A DNA stretch of 64,000 nucleotides from Adiantum capillus-veneris (Eukaryota > Streptophyta > Polypodiopsida > Polypodiales > Pteridaceae): the NCBI GenBank assembly GCA_014529385.2, contig CM043969.1, positions 71,024,176 through 71,088,175 of the forward strand. The letters are read 5' to 3'. Below, piece after piece: positions 10,966 through 20,999 of this stretch. The notes under the pieces are model-generated. The model searched no databases and was not told where the DNA came from. It saw only the letters and a list, made by a program, of their open reading frames with translations. Numbering within the stretch: the first letter of the stretch is position 1; each line of letters starts with the position of its first letter. The translations under genes and the position numbers were made by a program.

Positions 10966-11020
10966 AGAATGATACCCCGACGGTATCATTCTATGGACGG
11001 GTGGACCCGATGAGTCGGGT
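10966..11020 (+). other. Paired hairpins in 3' part of F1 LTR, copy C
   Basis: Stems 10966-10976/10982-10992 and 11005-11010/11015-11020, as in copy A. Confidence 0.6.
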
Positions 11021-11345
11021 AACTTTCCAACGCTAGAATTTGTTTTTAGTCATAAATCTTAAAAGAGACAAACCTTGGCGGCTGTGCTTCTGAAACATGG
11101 TGAAAAAAGCGCACAGGTTGGTCACTCTAAGATTTATACTTTTAGGTATAATTGATTATAGATAGTTTTTAGATAGAGTTATGGTAGTCACGCTCTGCCA
11201 TAGCGAGATAGGACCAATCCTTCACTAACGGTTCATGCCCGTAGCTACGTAGTAGCTAAGGCAATGTCCGTTGGTTTTTCCTTATCAGGATTGGAGACCT
11301 ATCAAAGGTACTCCGCTCCTCTCGACAAGGGGCAGGGACCTCACA

Positions 11346-11365
11346 CTAGTATCAGAGCCTAGGTT
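11346..11365 (+). other. Primer binding site (initiator Met tRNA type)
   Basis: TAGTATCAGAGCC directly after the LTR end, one mismatch from the TGGTATCAGAGCC typical of plant elements primed by initiator-Met tRNA. This fixes the LTR/internal boundary and the strand. Confidence 0.85.
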
Positions 11366-11479
11366 AAAGCTTGGGGAGATTTTTAGATTGATGTTTGGAT
11401 GTTGAAGGATGGGAATGTTTGAAATAATAAAAGAACCTAGAAAAATTGTTTTGAGTTTTTATATGGTATTGAATACTGA

Positions 11480-11983
11480 ACTTTCCTGCTACAGGAAAAT
11501 GTTCATTCAGCCTACCAGAAATTCCAAGTGTTCACTATCATGTTTGAAAATGCATGCCAATCACCGAATTATCAGTTTCGAAAAAGGGTGATGATGATTT
11601 TGGATAGGTTGTTTGCACCACCTATTCCAAGGGTGCATAAAGGATGGGGCATCAATTGGAGTCCATCTAGAGGAATCTATACCATCGATGCTGACAAGAT
11701 ATGGTCCATGGATACCAACCTCAAGAAACTTCGAATGGCAGAGGAGTTAATAGTCATCGAAGTTTATCTTTTCAGTGGTACTAAGAATCCGGATGCTACC
11801 ATTACCTTGGGAGGAGAAAAGATATCTCAGACTCAATGGCTCTATAACCAAATTAAAAAAGTTATCCATGGTGGTAGAATTCGACCCATATGTGTATCTC
11901 GTAGCTCTCAAGGGTCAAAAGAAACTTATTATTTTGATCCTTTAGCCTATCCTTTTGTAGTCACTAAACTCAAAATATAGAGA
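11480..11983 (+). CDS. Unrecognised ORF between PBS and gag in F1
   Basis: Frame open from 11480 to the stop at 11981; first ATG at 11540 gives 146 codons (MFENACQSPN... ending VVTKLKI). I recognise no family. The protein is soluble-looking and mixed in charge, with two clusters of aromatic and hydrophobic residues (GWGINWSPSRGIYTID and EELIVIEVYLFSG), and no membrane segment, zinc site or protease/RT motif. Its position, upstream of gag and downstream of the PBS, recalls the extra ORF1 of some Tat/Ogre gypsy elements, but this family has a chromodomain integrase and I see no similarity. It lies inside the proposed LTR-to-gag intron. A good 3' splice site (TTTCCTGCTACAG) at 11494 could alternatively join the LTR exon to this frame in phase. 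Confidence 0.5.
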
Positions 11984-12102
11984 CATTACAATCCTTGTAC
12001 CTAAAGACTACCAACCTTGGTAGCAATTAATATGTGTATAAATAAAGTTTGGAATAATATTATCTTTTGTTTGTATTATTGTCTGATCAATTCTTGCCTT
12101 AA

Positions 12103-12582
12103 AGTGGATTAAAATTAGAGTATCCAATAAAGTTTCACTTAATCTATATTGCCCAGAGTGCGGTTTACATATCTCTTCAAGAGAAAAAGCTACTTCTCAA
12201 GGAAGCTAAACTTCCCTCTTTCAAAGGGGAAGGAGCCCTAGTTGAGCACGATGCTGAAGTGTGGCTCGAAGAGATGGAGGAATATTTTGCTGTTGCTGGT
12301 ACTACTCCCGATAACCAGGCAATGTTGGCTATGTTTCGTCTCACGGGGGATGCCAAGCTTTGGTGGAAACAACACTGCAAAGATAGTCAAGTAGCTCAAA
12401 ACACTCAAACTTGGGAAGACATTAAGTATGCTGTCAAAGGACGTTATCTTCCACCTGCACACGAATCCCTTAAGATGAATGAATTCTTCAACTTACGTCA
12501 GTTTCATCTTACAGTGGAAGAATACTACTCCAAATTTGTAACTCTTAGGCGCTATGCTCCGCCAATGACCGCAGATTATTAA
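12103..12582 (+). pseudogene. F1 gag, matrix/capsid part
   Basis: Gypsy Gag segment: LPSFKGEGALVEHDAEVWLEEMEEYF, then LTGDAKLWWKQH, then a segment ending LTVEEYYSKFVTLRRYAPPM, the usual Retrotrans_gag layout. The frame opens at 12103 after a TAA, and the first in-frame ATG (12274) lies within the conserved region, so the usual Gag N-terminus is missing from the internal DNA. A good acceptor, TCTATATTGCCCAG at 12156, opens the frame in phase 0, the same phase as the LTR exon. The frame ends at TAA 12580; a downstream piece to 12750 is readable with more stops. Confidence 0.85.
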
Positions 12583-12756
12583 GTAGCCCGTTTTTGTCAA
12601 GGGCTAAATTCTCCTTTAAATACTCGTCTAGAAGCCATGAGGCCTGTAAATTTGTAAGATGCTCTTTTAAGACCTAAACCCTTAGCTAAAGAGATGTCAC
12701 ACTCTCAAAGGGTACGAAATGGAAATTAAAGGAATGCTAGAAGGAGAGGACGGCCT

Positions 12757-13488
12757 ATGATGTGGAACCAAAGGCAAGTTTACCCAGTTCACCAAACTCA
12801 TCCAATCGTTGCAGCTTCAATAAATGTAGCTCAAAATGTAGATCTTAGATGCTATGAATGCAACAAGCTAGGACATTTCAGGAATGTATGTCCTAGGCGA
12901 GTCTCCGCAACAAATACACCTAATCGAGCTAGAGGACGAGGCCAAATAATAAGTCGTGGAGGAAGAAATGGAGGACGAGGTCGAGGGCGAGGGCGTGGAA
13001 TGGATGCCAGAGTCAATGCTATCATGGGAGAACCAACATTGGGAGAAGAACAAGAGGAAAGAGCAACTCTACATGCTGCAATTGATAACCCAAGAGCAAG
13101 ACAACAATATGCTGTCATTCAAACACCTGCAAATCACCAAGGTGAAAAATTTGAGCTTCTTATTGATTGTGGTAGTATTCATTCTTTCTTGTCACCTAAA
13201 TGTTTAAGGAGGTTAGGACTTAATCAACATCCTACAAGAAAGATGAGAGTTGAATTAGCCAATGGAAAGGAGGTGTTATCTCAGTACTCTGTGGGCAAAA
13301 TAGATTTCACGTTGGGAGAATACTCTACTTCTGCTACTTTTCGAACCTTACCCATAGGAATCTATGATGGAATTCTTGGAATGAATTGGTTAGCCAGTCA
13401 TAATGCCAATATCCATTGTGCCCAAGGAAGTGTTACTTTTGTGGACAACTTAGGTCAAGAAGTCACTATTCAAGGCCAGAATGGATGA
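12757..13488 (+). pseudogene. F1 gag zinc knuckle and aspartic protease
   Basis: Frame of 243 codons. It has a CCHC knuckle (CYECNKLGHFRNVC, 12850-12891), an Arg/Gly-rich stretch (RGRGQIISRGGRNGGRGRGRGRG), then a retropepsin-like domain with LLIDCGSIHSFLSP at ~13155 and GILGMNWLASHNANI at ~13370. The active site is DCG, where DSG or DTG is usual; one base would explain it. TGA at 13486 (probably from CGA) ends the frame, and RT-linker sequence follows in the same frame. ILGMNWL is the usual protease C-terminal hallmark. Confidence 0.88.
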
Positions 13489-13655
13489 CCAAAAGCTTAC
13501 TTGGTCAAAGCTAATCTTCTTTTGAAAGGGTTACGCAAGGGTCAACAAATTTTTGTAGTCAAGCTAAACAAAGTAGAAAAATATTCTTCCAACCCTGAAC
13601 CAATGTGGCTAGAAGAATTTTCGGATATTTTCCCTGTTGAACTTTCTGAACTCTA
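13489..13655 (+). pseudogene. F1 RT N-terminal fragment, cut by deletion
   Basis: Sequence parallel to 5501-5650 (VKANLLLKGLRKGQQIF ... [11 protein letters not shown]). It breaks off at GAACTTTCTGAACTC and passes into the A/T-rich stretch just upstream of the TATA box of LTR D. About 2.8 kb of pol plus the first ~560 bp of the 3' LTR are missing. Confidence 0.85.
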
Positions 13656-13720
13656 TTAAATTTTTTAAAAAAATTATTAAATTTTTTTGGGAAAAAAAAG
13701 TCGGACGTTTTCTTTTCTGC

Positions 13721-13731
13721 TATAAATAGAG
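13721..13731 (+). promoter_or_regulatory. F1 LTR TATA box, copy D
   Basis: TATAAATAGAG, about 65 bases after the deletion joint. The leader hairpins follow it as in the other copies. Confidence 0.65.
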
Positions 13732-14742
13732 CATCCATGCTCACACTTTAGACATAGAGATTGCCTCTATAGCGCTCACGAAGTGCTGCCACTTCTCTTA
13801 GAGAGAAGGCGTCCACAAACCACTAAGAGAGCAAAAACTCTAGTGGACTAATAAGGTGTGTATTGATTGAGCATTCAATTAGTTTTAAGAAGGATATGTG
13901 TGTATGTGTGCTATCTTTTACTCTAATCTCTCAAATAGTTTAGTAAGATTCAATTAGTTTCAAGAAGGATATGTGTGTATGTGTGCTATCTCTTACTCTA
14001 ATCTCTCTAATAGATTGGCAAGATTCAATTAGTTATGTGTGTGTGTCTGCTATCTATTACTCTAATCTTCTAATAGATTAGTAAGATTCAATTAGCTTTA
14101 AGAAGGATATGCGTGTGTGTGTGTTATCTTTTACTCTAATCTCTCTAATAGATTGGTGAGATTCAATTAGCTTTAGAAAAGTATGTGTGTGTGTTCTCTT
14201 TTACTCTAATCTTTCTAATGGATAGTAAGATTCAATTAACTTTAGAAAAGATGTGTGTGTATGTTTTCTCTTACTCTAATCTCTCTAAGTATACCTACTC
14301 TCTCTAGTTAGTACATCTTCACTATTAACTTATATATTGTTAATTGAAAGTTAATACATAAGAGAACTCATCATATTCTTATTATACATGATGAAATTCT
14401 CATTCACCAATGTTATTGTCAATTAGGTTAAATAGAATCTTGAATAATACTAAAAATTGATTTAGTTGAAGTATAGAATTGAAGTTAGAATTGGATTAGA
14501 AATGTCATGCATAAAAGTAATGCATTCCTAAACTTTCACTCGTAATTTACACACTTAAGTTTTGATTAATTAAGATTAAGAAATATTTGATGTATAGAAA
14601 TTAGATGTAGAACAACAACACTAAGTGTAAATCCGAGTTGGCGAGGGTTCAAATTACAGACTCTCTTTGGAAACAAGGAGATTACTAGGGAAATTGACCG
14701 ATTTAAAGTTCTAAGTGTATAATATAAGGGTAGTACAAAAAA

Positions 14743-14865
14743 ATGGCTCCAAAGCGTGCTCCAACACAAGGCGCTAATGATCATGAAGCCGGTACAAGTA
14801 ACGGTGGAACTCCTGCGGAGCATGCTATGTCTCCACCAATCGCACCAATTGGAGCTATGGTACAG
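14743..14865 (+). CDS. Candidate LTR-encoded first exon, copy D
   Basis: 41 codons, MAPKRAPTQ...GAMVQ, then GTTAGT. Open, with an intact donor. Amino-acid changes relative to the other copies are few (CGA to CCA at codon 7). It lies in a 3' LTR here, so it has no downstream gag. Confidence 0.45.
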
Positions 14866-16075
14866 GTTAGTATTGCAGTTTCAAGTCATGCATCATTGCA
14901 TATGCAAAACCATAGGAATATATTATTTACCTTATGAAAAGAAAACACGGACCGAAACCACGGGGCTTAACCCCAAGAAACTCGTCATATGTTTGACAAG
15001 TAGGAAAGATTGCGTAGTTAAACTGGTTGCTATAGGAAAGAATGTTTGTCCAAAAGCTTCGGTATGGTTTCTCTCAAGTCTCTCTACTTATTAGCGTTGG
15101 TATTATGTGACAGTTGCCAAGGCGTGAGATGACACCCAGGATGGCACCACTGATGCCGTGGTTGGAGTACACCCAGATTAGCCCAGCTGGATACTGCGGT
15201 TTTGTTTTGCCGTGATGTGAGGATGACGCCCAGATTGGCACCGTTGTTGCTCAAACGGGAGTACGTCCAGATTAGCACAACGAGTACTTGTCGAGCGGTA
15301 TGGGACGCTCATGAGGACAAGGGTTTGTATAAATAATGTATATACCGATCGGACATAATACCGCCAGTAGAGATTCTTGAGTGAACTTAATCCAAGGGTT
15401 GTTGGTTTAAAATTGGACGACTTCTTGTTTGACTATTGTTTGTAATACTGTTTGAAGGGCTGTTTTAACGAACCAGTGTCATAAATAAAGTAAAGGAACA
15501 TGTATGTTTAAACAGTGTGGTAGTAATTAAATAACAAAAGAAGGGTGAGTGTGGTGTGGAAAGTGGGAGAATGATACCTTGACGGTATCATTCTATGGAC
15601 GGGTGGACCCGATGAGTTGGGTAACTTTCCAACGCTAGAATTTTTTTTTAGTCATAAATCTTAAAAGAGACAAACCTTGGCGGCTGTGCTTCTGAAACAT
15701 GGAGAAAAAAGCGCACAGGTTGGTCACTCTAAGATTTATACTTTTAGGTATAATTGATTATAGATAGTTTTTAGATAGGGTTATGGTGGTCACGCTCCGC
15801 CATAGCGAGATAGGACCAATCCTTCACTAACGGTTCATGTGCGTGGCTACGTAGTAGCTAAGGCAATGTCCGTTGGTTTTTCCTTATTAAGATTGGAGAC
15901 CTTTCAAAGGTACTCCGTTCTTTTCGACAAGGGGTAGGGACCTCACAAGCGGGACCTTGTACCTTCCTAATTTTTTGCACCTTGCATCAGCTACCGTTGT
16001 GATCCCTTTTCCGATTCGATAGCTGTTGAGATGGCACAATGGGATAGTACCTTAGGCAGAAAAGCACCAACAAAA

Positions 16076-16181
<106 letters not shown>

Positions 16182-16370
16182 GACTCATGAACTACAGTAC
16201 TTGTAGCTGCTGTTTAGCGTTCAGAGCATGTAAGTTAGTGATACTCAAAGATGCTGTTAGGGAGGTTTCCATCTTTTATGCAATTGAATGGGCATTCATG
16301 AAACTTTGACTGCTACTAGTTGCTCTCTGCATTGCACTTTTCTACCTGGGCCGCCCCCTGTACTGGAAGC

Positions 16371-16420
16371 TCTCTACCTCCCTCTAGCCATCCACGTCGG
16401 TGTGGCTGGGTAGAGAGAGA
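16371..16420 (+). repeat. Foldback motif, copy 1
   Basis: CTCTCTACC and CCATCCAC pair with GTGTGGCTGG and GTAGAGAG around GTCG. Related to copies at 16477 and 17557. Confidence 0.5.
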
Positions 16421-16476
16421 TTTTTCTATTGCGTTCTTCATTCCCCGATTTCTAGGTCTACCCATCCTCTCTCTCC

Positions 16477-16512
16477 CTCTAGCCATCCGTGCCAGCACAG
16501 ATGGCTACAGAG
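16477..16512 (+). repeat. Foldback motif, copy 2
   Basis: CTCTAGCCATCCGTGC faces GCACAGATGGCTACAGAG, an imperfect palindrome; followed by AGATTCTC as in copy 3. Confidence 0.5.
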
Positions 16513-17117
16513 AGATTCTCCTTCAGTTTTTTCCACTCCCCCATTTTATTTTCATTGACTTGAGTATGTCCTAACGATTTAAAAAATTGACAAAACACGT
16601 GAATCTTTCCAGATGCACCATCGCACGAAGCAAGAAGGTAGGGACAAAGCATACGATGGAGGCAGGGACAAGGACGTGGATGAAGTAGTAGGCCTGGCCA
16701 TGTGCGAGGTGGCGGACCAGGGTGCGAGGAGGTGGACGAGGGGGAAGCAAACATAATAAAGAATAAAGAATTTTTTTCTAAATCCTTAGCACTCTCTGAA
16801 AGCAACCAAATGATGAGGCTTAGTTGTTGTAGGTCAAGGGATGCAAGAGTGAATTTCCGTAGAGTGGGGGTTCGAATACTATGTAGGGCCCTTTTGTTTG
16901 ACACAATAAATGACAAACTTGAGGGTGCAAGGATGAGAGTGTCGTTATTGAGTTGGGAGGAATCTAGCCACTAAATGAATATAATAGAGAACCCACGATT
17001 CAGGAAAAAGCCACTATTGGCAAATCTTAGCAGATGTAGGCAAAAAAAATATAGTATTGACAAATCTTGGCAGATGCGGCTGAAAAAAATCCAGACTAGA
17101 GGTGCCGATTGTAGTTC

Positions 17118-17119
<2 letters not shown>

Positions 17120-17196
<77 letters not shown>
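17120..17196 (+). repeat. (GA)n microsatellite
   Basis: About 37 GA units. Confidence 0.97.
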
Positions 17197-17198
<2 letters not shown>

Positions 17199-17556
17199 TG
17201 CGAGGGAGATAGATGGGGGCTATGGGCGCAGAACAGGTAAAACTTTTTTTTTAAAACTTTGTGAATCTCTTGAGACAACTTCAACTGTTGGATGTCGGGT
17301 TGGCTAGGTGAGTTGAAATTTAGGAGATCACGCGAACACTGTGCGTTCGAATCTCTCATCCACCTTTTACTAGAGATCAATCTCAGCATAGCATTGGAAC
17401 TTGAGGATGGGATCCGAGGAGGTATCCCATGAAGTATTGAATATAATAAAGGTTGTACCAGTATGTACCCAATATAATAATATAATTTAAAACAATATAA
17501 ATCTAAGGTATCCAAAGTCACTCTTTCTTCATTCTGTTTTGCACATCCTCTCCCTC

Positions 17557-17590
17557 CTCTAGCCATCCACGCCGGCATGGATAGCTAGAG
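17557..17590 (+). repeat. Foldback motif, copy 3
   Basis: Arms CTCTAGCCATCCA and TGGATAGCTAGAG (one mismatch) around CGCCGGCA. Confidence 0.55.
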
Positions 17591-17785
17591 AGAGATTCTC
17601 TTTCTATTTTTGCAAGTGTTCTCCACTCCTCAAAACAACTATTGTAAAAACATAGTTTATGCCCAAATCTAAGATATACAAATGAAATTTAAAAAGATGC
17701 CAACTCTTCCATTTTGAAAGTTGCATTCTAAAATTTTATGCTCAACGGAGAAATTTACCTATAAATCAGGATATGTGAACAATGA

Positions 17786-17797
17786 TTCTCTCTCTCT

Positions 17798-17836
<39 letters not shown>
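17786..17836 (+). repeat. (CT)n microsatellite
   Basis: CT run with one TACT interruption. Confidence 0.95.
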
Positions 17837-17839
<3 letters not shown>

Positions 17840-18894
17840 TGTGCTTCTAGGAGTTTGAAATTAGGTATCAGTTATGTGTATAAGCACTCATACGCCTAGG
17901 CTTTGCGTTTGCAGTGCATTGTATATTAGAGAAACATCCTCAAATATTTATTTATTTTCCAAAGAATTTTGGCAAGAAGAGTATCCTTTGATCTTTAGAA
18001 ACAAGTAAGCGAATATTAGAGAATCAAATATTTCTCACTAACATGATGCCAATTGCCCATAGGTAGTTTGGGTAGCGAGCCCTCATAGAAAGAGTGTACC
18101 TATCCATGTACATGGGTCACAAATGGAAAGGGCCTTTAGTATATGTACAAATGAGGGGCAATGATATTTTTACAAGTTGTTGTGGGTGAGAGGAGGAATG
18201 GATGGAGAGGTCGCCCATACTTCCAAGCAACACCATAGAGCCTAAATCATCAAAGTTAATCCTCAGTCTTGCATGCCCACCAATGTGAATGATAGGATGT
18301 GCACCAAGGCTCATACTAATTAGCCCACTTTTATGGTTGGACCACCCATTTTCTTGCTTGTGAAAGGGGCCTTAGCGAAACACATGTTGTGTTTTCCCTC
18401 TTGAGCATGTTGTCAAAGCACAACTAATTTTGAAGAATACTAACTTGGTATTTAACATTAGGTTGGTAATCGGACAGGGCATAAAAGTGTCCTAAGATTT
18501 TGAAAAAACTTCGATGCTCTTAAATAAAAATGCCTTCTTGAGATTAAATCTAGAAGACCTAATGATGAGAAAAATAAGTAATTTTCCAAAATCACTCACC
18601 ATTCCATCATGGCAAGTGCCCAATCAAGTCCATGTACTACTTCATTTTATTGAAACAAAAAATTCTCAACTTGTTATGGTGCCTACTACTGCCTTCTACA
18701 CATGTGCCATAGTCCACTGATGCCTAGTATCACCCACAACTTATGATCTATTTGATCCCATTATGTATGCTATTGATTCGTGCAGCTCAACCCCCCTTCT
18801 ATTGTAGCTTGCCCACCTTCCTTGTCAAACTATCTTCTCTATTCAGTTATGTGCCTACAAATCTCGCTCTATTTTTGGTTTGCTCGGAAAATCT

Positions 18895-19250
18895 TTCTCG
18901 GTGTTTGGTAGGACTTTACATTAGTTTTAAGCTTAGGGTTATGTTAGGTTGGGTTAGGTTTAGGTTATAGGCTAGGTTAGAGCTAGCGACAAATTAATAG
19001 TAGAAAAAATGCAAGCGGACTTCGCAAATGACTCTTGTACTTCTAAAAACGCAAACGGGCTTCAATTAGTTTAGGTTATAGGTTAGGTTAAGGATATGTG
19101 TTAGGTTATAGGTTCTAGGTTACGTTAGTCTAGGTTATAGGTTAGGTTAGAGCTAGTGGCAAAAAGTGAGGTTATACGCTAGGTTTAATTTGGTTGTAGG
19201 TTACGTTAGGTTATGGGTTATAGGTTAGGTTTAGGGTTATCGGTTTAAAA
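18895..19250 (+). repeat. Degenerate TTAGGTT-like repeats
   Basis: Many copies of GGTTAGG, GGTTATAGGTTAGG and TTAGGTT, plus one TTTAGGTT and a few TTAGGGTT. They resemble diverged interstitial telomere-like DNA but are irregular and mixed with pieces of the 240-bp tandem repeat (GTTAGAGCTAGCG). Confidence 0.6.
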
Positions 19251-19300
19251 AACGCTAGCGCATTTGGACTTCAAAAGCGCACACAACCTTTAAAAACACT

Positions 19301-19843
19301 AATATATAGTCATTGACCATGTGGTTCTATATAATCTCCATGCACCTCTAGATTGAGGTGTGCGAGGATCGGGCATGACTAGAGAATGTGAGGTTGTTAG
19401 AGCTAGCGACAAATAGCTTAAAAAATGCAATCGGACTTCAAAAAATGTCTTGTGTACTTCAAAATGAAAACAGAAATAGGTAAACAAAATAAAATAATGC
19501 AATCGGACTTCAAAAGCGCACACAGACTTCAACAGCCTTAATATATAGTCATTGACCAATACAGACGAGATTATTACCTTGTGGTCCTAATCTGCGTACA
19601 CCTCTAGACCGAGGTGTGCGGGAATCAGACCTGGCTAGAGAATGTGAGGTTGCTAGAGCTAGCGGCAAATAGTTGAAAAAACACAATGGGACTTCAAAAG
19701 ATCCTTGTGTACTTCAAAATGCAAACAAAAATTGCTAAACGAAGTAAAATAACGCAATCAGACTTCAAAAGTGCACACAGACTTCAATAGCCTTAATATA
19801 TAGTCATTGACCAATAAAGATAAGATTATTATCATGTGGTCCT
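19301..19843 (+). repeat. ~240-bp tandem repeat, left part
   Basis: The phrase AATATATAGTCATTGACC recurs at 19301, 19540 and 19785 (spacing 239 and 245). Units also share CTCTAGACCGAGGTGTGCG, AGAATGTGAGGTTG and TAGAGCTAGCGGCAAATA. The third unit is interrupted at 19843 by element F2a and resumes at 34707. Confidence 0.85.
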
Positions 19844-20296
19844 TGTCATAATAACTAATATCTAATTCTCCTAAATGATTTTCTCATGTTAAACTCATCA
19901 TCTTATATGGGAAAGTAACAAGGGAGAAAAAGCTAGAATATTGGTTAAGTTGGCAGACCGGCCACAATAGGGATCCAAAGGAGGGAACATAGGGATCCAA
20001 AGGGGGGGCCATCTGCAAAAGAGAAATGTGCAACAATGGGCTTCAAAGACCCTAAGGTTCAGCCCATTAAGACTTCCAAAATGCAAAGGTTCCAAAAATC
20101 AAAGGTTGTGTCCAATGGTCAAGCTTATTTAAATTGGATGATTTGTGTGTGTACAAAAAAAGTGAATGCAAGCTCCTACATAGGAGAGGGCGACCCTTTT
20201 TTATAGGGGATGAGAGAGAAACACACACACACACACACTCATGCAAGCCCCTTTACACAAAGGGGATAGTGGACACATGTCAGCTCCCTAGCCCAG
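19844..20296 (+). repeat. F2a 5' LTR, part 1
   Basis: From TG at 19844 to the CCCAG target of the F1 solo LTR. Matches the start of the 3' LTR at 33442 (ACTAATATCTAATTCTCC, CAGACCGGCCACA). Holds a (CA)n tract at 20221. Confidence 0.9.
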
Positions 20297-20858
20297 TGTA
20301 AGGTCTCTACTTTCGAATTTCACACAAGTTCTATTACGCATTTGATTTTTTTTTAACCACCATTACTCATTATTTAAGATATTCGATTTCAAATTATGAA
20401 TCGTAGGCTGAAAAAACCTAGAATTTAAAATTTACGCTACAAAATTTTGACATGTTTAGCTATATGAATCACTAATTAACTTATTGTAAGACTTAGTTTA
20501 TTGATTGTAGAATTTTCTTTTACTACTGTAAAGTTAATATAAAGGAACTAAATAAAATAATTATAAAGACAAAAGAATACACAGGGATGACAAATGAAGG
20601 CACATGGGCTCACTTGGACTCACATAGGAGGGGACAGTGGGACACACTGTCACATGAAAAGGAGAGGCTAGTCTTGACTAATCTTAATGAGGGGGGACTG
20701 TGTGGCCTTATCTTTTGATGATAATGACAAATTGGTCAAGCTGATGGGTACCACAAGAGTACCAAAAACGCGGGTATGATTTTTGGAGAAAAAAAAAATT
20801 AATTATTTTTATTAAAAAAAATTTTGGGAAAAAAAAAGTTGGACGTTTTCTTTTCTGC

Positions 20859-20869
20859 TATAAATACAG
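20859..20869 (+). promoter_or_regulatory. F1 LTR TATA box, copy E
   Basis: TATAAATACAG, one base different from the other copies. Confidence 0.6.
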
Positions 20870-20999
20870 TATCCATGCTCACACTTTAGACATAGAGATT
20901 GCCTCTATAGCGCTCACGAAGTGCTACCACTTCTCTTAAAGAGAAGGCATCCACAAACCACTAAGAGAGCAAAAATTCTAGTGGACTAATAAGGTGCGT

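Larger units (their letters stand above)
8445..11345 (+). repeat. F1 LTR copy C (complete, 2901 bp)
   Basis: Complete TGTAAGGTC...CCTCACA repeat between a polypurine tract and a primer binding site, so it serves as the 3' LTR of one internal region and the 5' LTR of the next. It contains a poly-A/poly-T stretch at 8960-9050, TATA box at 9070, leader hairpins at 9103-9195, minisatellite at 9225-9690, the exon-like frame at 10141 and 3' hairpins at 10966-11020. At ~2.9 kb it is long for a plant LTR. Confidence 0.93.
13656..15947 (+). repeat. F1 LTR copy D (5' truncated)
   Basis: Resumes in the A/T-rich stretch before the TATA box and continues to GGGACCTCACA. Minisatellite at 13865-14290, exon-like frame at 14743, 3' hairpins at ~15567-15621. 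It ends the F1 array; the following AGCGG cannot be matched to a target duplication because the left end of the array is outside the window. Confidence 0.9.

Noticed and set aside
12852-13118. Minus-strand frames opposite the gag/protease region
   Set aside because: Shadow frames of the Arg/Gly-rich segment on the + strand.
15948-15952. AGCGG as target duplication of the F1 array
   Set aside because: The left end of the array is outside the window, so it cannot be compared.
18895-19250. True telomere array
   Set aside because: No perfect TTTAGGG tandem; words are irregular.
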